Shown here: positions 49,688 through 57,670 of the stretch, in pieces
Layout of the letters: the number at the start of each line of letters is the position of its first letter
How positions within the stretch are numbered: position 1 is the stretch's first letter
Assembly: GCA_036275915.1 (NCBI GenBank)
Contig: DASUCV010000010.1
Location: 1-64,000 of the forward strand
Source of the DNA: Candidatus Polarisedimenticolaceae bacterium
GTDB taxonomy: Bacteria > Acidobacteriota > Polarisedimenticolia > Polarisedimenticolales > DASRJG01
Direction of reading: 5' to 3'
Length of the DNA stretch: 64,000 nucleotides
Translations under genes and position numbers: made by a program
The notes under the pieces: generated by a model
What the model saw: the letters and a program-made list of their open reading frames with translations, nothing else
The model's database searches: none
Told to the model about the DNA's origin: nothing

Positions 49688-51032
49688 AATCTTTGTGCGG
49701 CCCGAAATGCGAGGCGACAACACCACGGCTCGCGGAGACGACGCCGCCGCGCGCCAGGACGACCGTGTTGCTGTAGAGGGTGCCGGTCGCGCCCGACCAG
49801 GTGAGGAAGGTGACGACGTCGCCTTCTTTCCCCGCCGAGATCTTCGGTGTGACGAACGCGGACGTCGCATTCTGCTCTTGCCGGCGACGCTTGCTCTTGG
49901 GGAGCGTGCACGAAGCGGGGGTCCCGGCGGCCAGCTTCTTGATCTCGTCCGGCTTCGTGACGAGCTTCAACGTGCCGCCGCCGGCGCCGCTCACCTGCGG
50001 ATCGGTGAGAGAGACGAGCGCGTAGGCGTAGTCGAGCTTGTCGACACCGCCCGGCACGACCGGGCCGCCGCCACGCGCCGCGAGCGCCGCGTTGAACGAG
50101 GCGTTGCTCTGGGCCATCGCGTGGTCGGGTGCGAGGTTCAAGCCGAGGATCGCATCGGAGTCGCCGCCGACCAGGCGGCACTGCCCGCCGGTGATCGTGA
50201 AGACCGCCCTGCGCGGCTTGCCCTCGATTTGAGAATTCGCTTCGTAGAGCGGTAACCCCAGCGACGCATAGAGCGGCGTCTTGACCGGCTTGACGTCGAG
50301 CGACGGAGCACGGCTCTGGGGATCGGCGGGCTTGTCCGCATCCTTCGCGAAGATCGCTTCGGCGCATCCCCACGGGCTCGGACCCGTTGGACGGGTGTAG
50401 GGGGCCGGCGCGGTGAGCGCGGCGACTTCTTGTTCCGGCGTCGGCGGCGGGCCGCTGCCCTTGTAGGCGAGCGGCTTGAATCCGAATCCGTCCTGGGGCT
50501 TCCACGTCGTGTCGACGGCGTTGCTCGACCAGCTCGACTTGCTGTTCGCCATGACGTCCTTGTTCATGTCGTAGGCGTTGGTCGGAACCCAGCTCGTATC
50601 GACGGCGTCCTTCGACCACTTCGACCGGCTGTTCGCCAACACGTCGACGCTGGGGTCGTACGCATTCGTCGGGACCCACGTCGTGTCGACCGCGTCTTTC
50701 GACCACCGCGTCGGCGGCCCGAGGACCTTCAGCTGATCGTTGGGATCCTGGTTCACAGGCGCGCCGGGGCCGGCGAGCTGTTTCGGTCCCGAGTAGTCCC
50801 ACGTCGGGGGCGCCTTCGGAGGACCGTCGTCGACGAGGTTGACCTGCTTGACGAGCGCCGCCGGAAACGCGACGACGTTGCCGCCGGCCATCGTGATGAG
50901 ATACGACTCGCCGTCGCGGCGGATGTCCGTTCCCTTGATGACCTGCCCGTCGTTGAGGAGCAGCGACGAGTCGGCGAAGACGAGAGACGACGCGAGAACG
51001 AACGCGGCGCCGAGGACCCATCGCAGACGCAT
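49686..51032 (-). CDS. Exported protein with tandem WSKDAVDT repeats
   Basis: 448 residues from ATG 51032 (AGGGAG upstream), signal peptide 1-20 ending at VFA. The N-terminal domain contains LLLNDGQVIKGTDIRRDGES and VVAFPAALVKQVNLVDDG, a short beta motif. From about 108, three copies of a 29- to 30-residue repeat follow, each with W-S-x-x-A-V-D-T-x-W-x-P (WSKDAVDTTWVPTNAYDPSV and variants), the third less conserved. The second half (about 235-448) is unfamiliar, with CRLVGGDSDAILGLNLAPDH. It is not similar to a named family known to me. Divergent from the GH113 gene, 66 nt apart. Confidence 0.8.
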   Translation of the reverse strand: MRLRWVLGAAFVLASSLVFADSSLLLNDGQVIKGTDIRRDGESYLITMAGGNVVAFPAALVKQVNLVDDGPPKAPPTWDYSGPKQLAGPGAPVNQDPNDQLKVLGPPTRWSKDAVDTTWVPTNAYDPSVDVLANSRSKWSKDAVDTSWVPTNAYDMNKDVMANSKSSWSSNAVDTTWKPQDGFGFKPLAYKGSGPPPTPEQEVAALTAPAPYTRPTGPSPWGCAEAIFAKDADKPADPQSRAPSLDVKPVKTPLYASLGLPLYEANSQIEGKPRRAVFTITGGQCRLVGGDSDAILGLNLAPDHAMAQSNASFNAALAARGGGPVVPGGVDKLDYAYALVSLTDPQVSGAGGGTLKLVTKPDEIKKLAAGTPASCTLPKSKRRRQEQNATSAFVTPKISAGKEGDVVTFLTWSGATGTLYSNTVVLARGGVVSASRGVVASHFGPHKD

Positions 51033-51098
51033 CGTGATCTCCCTGAAGCGGATAGTGTGCGCCGCCGCCGCCATCGCGGCAAGGCGCATAATCCCGAG

Positions 51099-52100
51099 AT
51101 GCATCGCAGGTTTCTCCCTTGGGCTCTCTTGATTGTCGGGATCGCCGCGCTTCCGCATGCGGAGGCGGCGGAGAAGATGAAGGGCGTCTGCTGGGAGGCG
51201 GCAGGGCCGATCGACGGAACCGCGCTCGCGCCGCTTCACGACCTCGGCGCCGGCTGGATCTCGCAGACTCCGTTCGGCTGGGCGGTGGGGCTGGACGTTC
51301 CGGAGGTCCGTTTCTCGGGGGAAAGGGGACTCTGGGGCGAGACCGACTCCGGGCTCGTCGCGACGGCGACGGCGGCGCGCGCCCTCGGCATCAAGACGCT
51401 CCTCAAGCCGCACCTCTGGGTCCGTCACGGCGCGTGGCAGGGCGACATCGCGATGGCCACCGACGACGAGTGGGCGAAGTGGTTCGCGTCCTACGAGGCG
51501 TTCATCCTCCATTACGCGCGTCTCGCCGAGGCGAACGGCTTCGAGGCGCTCGCCGTCGGCACCGAGCTGGCCAAGGCGAGCGGCCGTACCGACGACTGGA
51601 AGCGGGTCATCGCCCACGTTCGCGCCGTTTACCACGGCAAGCTCACCTACGCGGCGAACTGGAACGAAGAAGCGGAGCGCATCGCGTTCTGGAACGACCT
51701 CGACTTCATCGGCGTGCAGGCCTACTACCCGCTGGCGACCGTCGACCGTCCCGACGAGAAGGCGATCGAGGCCGCATGGAAGCCGATCGCCGCGAGGCTC
51801 GAGGCGCTCGGCCGGCGCACCGGGAAGCCGGTGGTCTTCACCGAGATCGGCTTCAAGTCGCACGCCGGCGCGTTGAAGCAACCGTGGGTGTGGGTTACCG
51901 ACGGTGACGTCGATCTCGGTCTCCAACACGACGCGTTCGCCGCGATGTTCGGCACGTTCTGGGGGAAGCCGTGGTTCGGCGGGACTTTCGTTTGGAAGTG
52001 GCATCCGTCCGGGCCGGAAGGGCCACGCGCCGAGAGAGACTTCACGCCGCAAGGGAAGCCGGCGCTCGCGGTGATCAAGAGCTATTACCGCGCCCCGTGA
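51099..52100 (+). CDS. Glycoside hydrolase family 113 protein, exported
   Basis: 333 residues from ATG 51099. Signal peptide ends at AEA (about 23). A TIM-barrel clan GH-A pattern: GVCWEAAGPIDG, LKPHLWVRHGAWQGDIAMAT, GFEALAVGTELAKASG with the acid/base Glu156, DFIGVQAYYPLATV, and VVFTEIGFKSHAGA with the nucleophile Glu249. GH113 includes beta-mannanases; a beta-mannan or related polysaccharide is a candidate substrate. The following gene starts 17 nt later. Confidence 0.85.
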   Translation: MHRRFLPWALLIVGIAALPHAEAAEKMKGVCWEAAGPIDGTALAPLHDLGAGWISQTPFGWAVGLDVPEVRFSGERGLWGETDSGLVATATAARALGIKTLLKPHLWVRHGAWQGDIAMATDDEWAKWFASYEAFILHYARLAEANGFEALAVGTELAKASGRTDDWKRVIAHVRAVYHGKLTYAANWNEEAERIAFWNDLDFIGVQAYYPLATVDRPDEKAIEAAWKPIAARLEALGRRTGKPVVFTEIGFKSHAGALKQPWVWVTDGDVDLGLQHDAFAAMFGTFWGKPWFGGTFVWKWHPSGPEGPRAERDFTPQGKPALAVIKSYYRAP

Positions 52101-52117
52101 TCCGATAGCATTCCCCC

Positions 52118-53011
52118 GTGCACCGCCTCGTCGCCTGCCCGAACTGCCACCGCCAGTACGACGCCGCGGCCCTCGCGGTCGGCGCGAAGTTCCGCTGCCG
52201 CTGCGGGCAGCAAGTGACCGTCCCCGAGGTCCACGCGGTCGACGCGGCGGTCGTGCGCTGCGCCTCGTGCGGCGCCGCGCGCGAAGGCGGAGCGCTCTCG
52301 TGCCGCTATTGCGGCTCCGACTTCACGATCCACGACCAGGATCTCGAGACCGTCTGCCCGTCGTGCCTCGCACGGATCAGCGACCACGCGAAGTTCTGCC
52401 ACCATTGCGGCACGCCCATCGCTCCGGAAGAGATCGCCGCCGATCCCACCGACCGCGTCTGCCCGGCCTGCGGCTCGGGTCACCTTCTTCGGAGCCGCTC
52501 GCTCGGCGAGAGCGGCTTCTCGGCCCTCGAGTGCACGCGCTGCGGAGGACTCTGGCTCGGCGAGGACGCGTTCGAGGCGCTCGAGACGCGCGAGCGCGCG
52601 AGTGCTGCCCCCGAGGCCGACGCGAAGACGATACGGGACGAGATCGCGGCACGGCCGAAGGTGGTGCCGCAGACCGGCGGACCGTTCTACCGCCCGTGCC
52701 CCGTGTGCAAGACCGCGATGACGCGGATCAACTTCTCGAAGATCAGCGGCATTCTCCTCGACTCTTGCCGGCACCACGGCATCTGGTTCGACGCGACCGA
52801 GCTCGAAGCGGCCCTTCACTGGATCAAGATCGGGGGCGAGCGCGCGGCCGAGCGGCGTGACGCCGACGAGGCGAAGGCGAAGGCGTCTCAGGATCGTTTC
52901 CGGGTGGTGCCCAAGATTCCCGACGATCCCCGCACGATGACGATCAGCGACGTCGAGCACGGCCCCGGTTTCGAGCTCCTCCCCTGGCTCATCAGTACGA
53001 TCTTCAAATAG
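52118..53011 (+). CDS. Multi-zinc-ribbon protein (TFIIB-type zinc finger)
   Basis: 297 residues from GTG 52118. Cysteine pairs occur in order: CPNCHRQYDAAAL then CRCGQQ (7-30), CASCGAA and CRYCGSD (46-66), CPSCLARISDHAKFCHHCG (about 80-98), CPACGSGHLLRSRSL with CTRCGGLWLGEDAFEALE (110-150), and CPVCKTAMTRINFSKISG with CRHHGIWFDATELEAALH (190-225). The latter two are zf-TFIIB-type ribbons. No catalytic domain. The purpose is unknown; such proteins are often soluble adaptors. Probably co-transcribed with GH113. Confidence 0.85.
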   Translation: MHRLVACPNCHRQYDAAALAVGAKFRCRCGQQVTVPEVHAVDAAVVRCASCGAAREGGALSCRYCGSDFTIHDQDLETVCPSCLARISDHAKFCHHCGTPIAPEEIAADPTDRVCPACGSGHLLRSRSLGESGFSALECTRCGGLWLGEDAFEALETRERASAAPEADAKTIRDEIAARPKVVPQTGGPFYRPCPVCKTAMTRINFSKISGILLDSCRHHGIWFDATELEAALHWIKIGGERAAERRDADEAKAKASQDRFRVVPKIPDDPRTMTISDVEHGPGFELLPWLISTIFK

Positions 53012-53060
53012 GCATAGAATCCGCGCTCTAGGCACCTTTGCCTGTTGGGGAGATTCCGCC

Positions 53061-56000
53061 GTGATCACCAGACGATTCGCCTCGCTCGCCGTGGTCTGTC
53101 TCGTTCTCTCCACGCTCGTTCCCGCCGCCGACACGCCGCAGAAGCCGGTCGACAAGAAGGCGAAGGACGACGCGAAGGCGAAGGACAAGGCCAAGGATAA
53201 AGAGAAGGACAAGGACAAAGAGAAGGAGAAGGACGACAAGACCAAGATGAAGTCGTCGACCTTCGGTGGCCTCGCGTTCCGCGGCATCGGGCCGGCGATG
53301 ATCTCGGGACGGATCACCGACGTCGCGGTCGATCCGCGCAACAACGCCGTCCGTTACATCACCGCCGCGTCGGGCAACGTCTGGAAGACGACGAACGCGG
53401 GAACGACCTGGACACCGATCTTCGACGACCAAGGGTCGTATTCGATCGGCTGCATCACGCTCGATCCAAAGAATCCGCTCGTCGTGTGGCTCGGGACCGG
53501 CGAGAACGATTCGCAGCGCAGCGTGTCGTACGGCGACGGCATCTACAAGTCGACCGACGGCGGGGCCTCGTGGGAGAACATGGGTCTCAAGGACTCGCAG
53601 CACATCTCGAAGATCCTCGTCGATCCGCGTGACTCGAACATCGTGCTCGTCGCGGCCCAGGGGCCGCTCTGGAATTCCGGAGGCGACCGCGGCCTCTATC
53701 GAACCGACAACGGCGGCAAGACCTGGAAGGCGATCCTCACCGTCGACGAGAACACCGGGATCACCGACGTGGCGCAGGATCCGCGCAATCCCGACGTGCT
53801 CTACGCCGCGGCCTATCAGAGGCGCCGGCACGTCTGGACGCTCATCGACGGCGGGCCGGGTTCGGGCATCTGGAAATCGGTCGACGGCGGCACGATCTGG
53901 AAGAAGCTCGAGAACGGCCTCCCCAAGAGCGACATGGGGCGGATCGGCCTCGCCATCGCCCCATCGAAGCCCGACACCGTGTACGCGGTCGTCGAGGCGG
54001 CCAACAAAGAAGGCGGATTTTTCCGCTCGACCGATCAGGGCGGCAACTGGACGAAGCAGGGCGGCTACAGCCCGTCGAGCCCGCAGTACTACAACGAGAT
54101 CTTCGTCGACCCCAAGAACGAGAGCCGCGTCTACGCGATGGATACCTGGATGCAAGTCACCGAGGACGCCGGGAAGTCGTTCCACAAGGTCGGCGAGAAG
54201 TACAAGCACGTCGATAACCATGTGCTTTGGATCGACCCGGAGAACACCGACCACCTCATCGACGGCTGCGACGGCGGCCTCTATGAGACGTGGGACCGCG
54301 CCGCGACGTGGACCTGGTCGGAGAACCTTCCGCTCGCGCAGTTCTACAAGGTGGCGCTCGACACCCAGGCGCCGTTCTACAACGTCTACGGCGGCACGCA
54401 GGACAACAACAGCCTCGGCGGGCCGTCGCGCACGATGACCGTCCACGGCATCGTCAACTCCGACTGGTACATCACGACCGGCGGCGACGGCTTCCAGACC
54501 GTCGTCGACCCGACCGATCCGAACATCGTCTACTCCGAGGCGCAGCACGGCGCGCTCGTCCGCTACGACAAGCGAACGGGGGAGCAGATCGACGTGCAGC
54601 CGTTCCCCGCGGCCGGTGAGCCGGGCCTACGGTGGAACTGGGATTCGCCGCTGATCATCAGCCCCCACGATCACGCGCGCCTCTACTTCGCCGCGCAGCG
54701 CGTCTTCCGCAGCGACGATCGCGGCGACACATGGCGGCCGGTCAGCCCGGATCTCACACGCCAGACCGATCGCAACCAGCTCAAGGTGATGGGCCGCGTC
54801 CAGAGCGTCGACGCAGTGGCGAAGAACGCCTCGACGTCGTTCTACGGCAACATCGTCGCGCTCTCCGAGAGCTTCAAGAAGGAAGGGGTGCTCGCCGTCG
54901 GCACCGACGACGGTCTCATCCAGATCTCGGACGACGGCGGCAACGCCTGGCGCAAGACCGACAAGTTTCCCGGCGTCCCCGACGAGAGCTACGTGTCGCG
55001 CGTCATCTTCTCGCAGCACGACGCGTCGACGATGTACGCGAGCTTCGACAACCACAAGAAGGGCGACTTCAAGCCGTACGTCGTCGCCAGCTCCGACACC
55101 GGCCGCTCGTGGAAGGCGATCTCCGGCAACTTGCCGGAGCGCGGCACCGTCTATGCGCTCGCCGAGGATCCGACGACGCCCGACCTGCTCTTCGCCGGAA
55201 CCGAGTTCGGCGTCTTCTTCACCGTCGATCGCGGCGCGCACTGGATCCAGCTCAAGGGCGGGCTTCCGACGATCCAGGTGCGGGACCTCGCGATCCAGGC
55301 CCAGGCGAACGATCTCGTCCTCGCCACGTTCGGCCGGGGCTTCTACATCCTCGACGATTACCGGATGCTGCGAGGCGTCACCGAGGCGTCGCTGGGCGAA
55401 GAGGCCAAGCTCTACCCGGTCCGCAACGCGTGGATGTACATCCCCAAGAGCCCGGGCGGGGGCCGTGACAAGGGGTTCAACGGCGACCGGTTCTTCACCG
55501 CGCCGAACCCACCGTTCGGAGCGGTCGTCACCTATTACTTGAAGGACGAGCTGAAAACCCTCCGGAAGACCCGCCTCGACGACGAGAAGGCCAAGGCGAA
55601 GAAGGGCGAGGACACGCCCTACCCGGGCTGGGACGCATTGAGGAAGGAAGACCGGGAGCAGGCGCCGGCGATCATCCTCACGATCAAGGACCACGAGGGG
55701 AACGTCGTGCGGCGGCTCACCGGACCCGTGACCGCCGGCTTCTCACGCGTCGCATGGGATCTCCGCTATCCCGCCTTCGATCCGACGAACCTCAGCGCGG
55801 GCGAGCCCGACCCGTGGGACCGTCTGCCGGTGGGCCCGCTCGCAGCGCCCGGGCGCTACAGCGTCTCGATGGCGAAGCGCGTCGGCGACGTCGTCACGCC
55901 GCTCGGCGCGCAACAGGAGTTCGAGGCCGTTCCCGTCGGCACGGCCTCTCTCCCCGCCGCCGATCGCAAGGCGCTCCTCGATTTCGAGGAGAAGTCCGGG

Positions 56001-56441
56001 CGCTTGCAGCGCGCGGTCCTCGGCGCGCAGCGCTCGCAGGGCGAGGCCCAGACGCGCATCGACACCCTCGAGAAGGCACTCATGGACACGCCGGGGGCCG
56101 ATCCGAAGCTCCTCGCGGATCTTCGCGCGGTCGCGCTTCGGTTGAAGGACATCGATCTCGAGCTGAACGGCGATGCGACGCGCGCGTCCCGCAACGAATC
56201 GACGCCGCCGTCGCTGGCCGATCGCGTCCAGGCGATCGTCACCGGCGGCTGGGATGCGACCTCCGCTCCCACGGCAACGCAGAAGCGCAACTACGAGATC
56301 GCCGCGACCGAGTTCAAGCCGGTCCTCGACAAACTGCGGACGCTGATCCTCACGGATCTCACGAAGATCGAGGCCGCCGCCGAGGCCGCCGGTGCGCCGT
56401 GGACTCCGGGACGAGTTCCCGACTGGAAGCCGGAGCGGTAG
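53061..56441 (+). CDS. Sortilin/VPS10-type BNR-repeat beta-propeller protein, exported
   Basis: 1126 residues from GTG 53061 with GGGGAG upstream. Signal peptide about 1-23, then a highly charged Lys/Asp/Glu tract (about 31-62). Two propellers follow with BNR/Asp-box motifs S-x-D-x-G-x-x-W: STDGGASWENMG, TDNGGKTWKAIL, STDQGGNWTKQG, SDDRGDTWRPVS, SSDTGRSWKAIS. A C-terminal domain from about 850 includes VVRRLTGPVTAGFSRVAWDL, a Fn3-like strand set, and a helical end. The family occurs in Acidobacteria and Bacteroidetes and is often called a glycosyl hydrolase-like or sortilin-related protein; the activity here is unknown. Confidence 0.9.
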   Translation: MITRRFASLAVVCLVLSTLVPAADTPQKPVDKKAKDDAKAKDKAKDKEKDKDKEKEKDDKTKMKSSTFGGLAFRGIGPAMISGRITDVAVDPRNNAVRYITAASGNVWKTTNAGTTWTPIFDDQGSYSIGCITLDPKNPLVVWLGTGENDSQRSVSYGDGIYKSTDGGASWENMGLKDSQHISKILVDPRDSNIVLVAAQGPLWNSGGDRGLYRTDNGGKTWKAILTVDENTGITDVAQDPRNPDVLYAAAYQRRRHVWTLIDGGPGSGIWKSVDGGTIWKKLENGLPKSDMGRIGLAIAPSKPDTVYAVVEAANKEGGFFRSTDQGGNWTKQGGYSPSSPQYYNEIFVDPKNESRVYAMDTWMQVTEDAGKSFHKVGEKYKHVDNHVLWIDPENTDHLIDGCDGGLYETWDRAATWTWSENLPLAQFYKVALDTQAPFYNVYGGTQDNNSLGGPSRTMTVHGIVNSDWYITTGGDGFQTVVDPTDPNIVYSEAQHGALVRYDKRTGEQIDVQPFPAAGEPGLRWNWDSPLIISPHDHARLYFAAQRVFRSDDRGDTWRPVSPDLTRQTDRNQLKVMGRVQSVDAVAKNASTSFYGNIVALSESFKKEGVLAVGTDDGLIQISDDGGNAWRKTDKFPGVPDESYVSRVIFSQHDASTMYASFDNHKKGDFKPYVVASSDTGRSWKAISGNLPERGTVYALAEDPTTPDLLFAGTEFGVFFTVDRGAHWIQLKGGLPTIQVRDLAIQAQANDLVLATFGRGFYILDDYRMLRGVTEASLGEEAKLYPVRNAWMYIPKSPGGGRDKGFNGDRFFTAPNPPFGAVVTYYLKDELKTLRKTRLDDEKAKAKKGEDTPYPGWDALRKEDREQAPAIILTIKDHEGNVVRRLTGPVTAGFSRVAWDLRYPAFDPTNLSAGEPDPWDRLPVGPLAAPGRYSVSMAKRVGDVVTPLGAQQEFEAVPVGTASLPAADRKALLDFEEKSGRLQRAVLGAQRSQGEAQTRIDTLEKALMDTPGADPKLLADLRAVALRLKDIDLELNGDATRASRNESTPPSLADRVQAIVTGGWDATSAPTATQKRNYEIAATEFKPVLDKLRTLILTDLTKIEAAAEAAGAPWTPGRVPDWKPER

Positions 56442-56468
56442 AAAAAGCGCCGCATTTCTCTCCTAGAG

Positions 56469-56492
56469 GGGGACGGCGGGCAAGCCGTCCCC
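56469..56492. terminator. GGGGACGGC hairpin after the BNR gene
   Basis: Stem GGGGACGGC/GCCGTCCCC (56469-56477, 56484-56492) with a 6-nt loop, 28 nt past the stop at 56441. It shares the GGGGAC core and the GTCCCCTACT right flank with the larger palindromes at 16415 and 35337. Serves as a terminator or is a minor member of that repeat family. Confidence 0.75.
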
Positions 56493-56542
56493 TACTCGAT
56501 GGCGCGCTCTCGTGGTACATGAAAGGCACGGGAGTGCCTCAC

Positions 56543-57232
56543 ATGCGAGCGAGCGTCCGGCTCATCGGAGCGATCGCCCTGGCGTCGGGCGTCGGTTGCA
56601 ACGGCGTGGGGACGACGCCCGTCGCGAGCGGTGGCGCGGCCACCGTCACGGTGGCTCCTGCCGACGCCGTCGTGCCTCCATCGACCGCCGCCGACTTCTC
56701 CGCCACCGTGACGACCGAGTCGATCGGCATCGGCGACAGCGTGCATTGGCGGGTCGCGGGTACCGGCTGCAACGGCGCTGCGTGCGGTACCGTCACCTCG
56801 CTCAGCCCCCAAACGGCGCGCTACACGGCGCCGCAAGTGGCGCCGGTTCCCGCCACCGTCGCGGTGACCGCCGTCTCGGATTCGGATCCCGAGAGCATCG
56901 GCGTCTCCTTCGTGACGGTCGGAATCACGCCGATCGCGGTGACGATCGACCCGGCATCGGCGACGATCGCGAACTGCGACCGCGTCACGCTCACAGCGAC
57001 GGTCTCGAACGATTCGGCGAACGCCGGGGTGGCGTGGTCGCTCGAAGGCAGCCTCTGCGATGCCGGCAACTGCGGCACGATCTTTCCCGCCACGACCGGG
57101 AGCGGCGCGCCCGCGACCTACGCGGGCCCGTGCGCATCCGATCTCCCGTTCTCGGCGACGGTCCGAGTGCGCGCGACGTCGATCTCGGACCCGAGCCGCT
57201 CGACGACGGCGAACGTGACGGTGACGCGGTAG
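56543..57232 (+). CDS. Lipoprotein with two Ig-like domains
   Basis: 229 residues from ATG 56543 (GGGAG upstream; another ATG eight codons earlier is less likely). A lipoprotein-like signal ends at SGVGC (Cys about 19). Two Ig-like repeats follow, each with a V-T/D-P start, an A-x-V core, and an end like RYTAPQVAPVPATVAVTAVS. The second repeat includes WSLEGSLCDAGNCGTIF. Extracytoplasmic; a surface or adhesion role is inferred. Starts 101 nt after the BNR gene, with a hairpin between them. Confidence 0.78.
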   Translation: MRASVRLIGAIALASGVGCNGVGTTPVASGGAATVTVAPADAVVPPSTAADFSATVTTESIGIGDSVHWRVAGTGCNGAACGTVTSLSPQTARYTAPQVAPVPATVAVTAVSDSDPESIGVSFVTVGITPIAVTIDPASATIANCDRVTLTATVSNDSANAGVAWSLEGSLCDAGNCGTIFPATTGSGAPATYAGPCASDLPFSATVRVRATSISDPSRSTTANVTVTR

Positions 57233-57236
57233 AACG

Positions 57237-57629
57237 ATGAGTCAACGTCGTTCGTCACAACCTTCGCCGAGGGAAGCGGAGCCGGTCGCCGATACCCTTT
57301 GGTGCAGCTTCTGCGGCGCCGCCGAGGCCGAGGTCCACAAGATGATCGCCGGCGACCGGGCGCAGATCTGTGACCGGTGCGTGAAGGAAGCCGTCACCGT
57401 CGTGCTCGACCATGCGACCGACTCCGCCCGATCCTCCGAACGACTCGACGCCGGGTCGGCGATGTGCGGCTTCTGCCACGCGGCGAGCCTCTCTCGCAGC
57501 ATCCTGGTGGGAACCGATCACGTCGTCATCTGCGAGCAGTGTCTCGCAGGGATCCTCGTCGCCGTCGCGGAAGAGCACAGCGCGGGCAAGGTCGAACCGA
57601 TCGTGCTGCGGCTGCGCGCCAAGCGTTGA
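57237..57629 (+). CDS. Protein of two ClpX-type C4 zinc fingers
   Basis: 130 residues from ATG 57237. Two ClpX zinc-binding domains in tandem: Cys23/26 and Cys45/48 (WCSFCG, QICDRC), then Cys77/80 and Cys99/102 (MCGFCH, VICEQC). No AAA+ or other domain is attached. In ClpX this module dimerises and binds substrates and adaptors; a free-standing tandem version could be an adaptor. It starts 4 nt after the lipoprotein stop and is therefore likely in the same transcript, though the partners differ in location. Confidence 0.85.
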   Translation: MSQRRSSQPSPREAEPVADTLWCSFCGAAEAEVHKMIAGDRAQICDRCVKEAVTVVLDHATDSARSSERLDAGSAMCGFCHAASLSRSILVGTDHVVICEQCLAGILVAVAEEHSAGKVEPIVLRLRAKR

Positions 57630-57670
57630 GTCAGACGAACTCGACAAAGGTCGCTTAGAATCCCGCCTTC

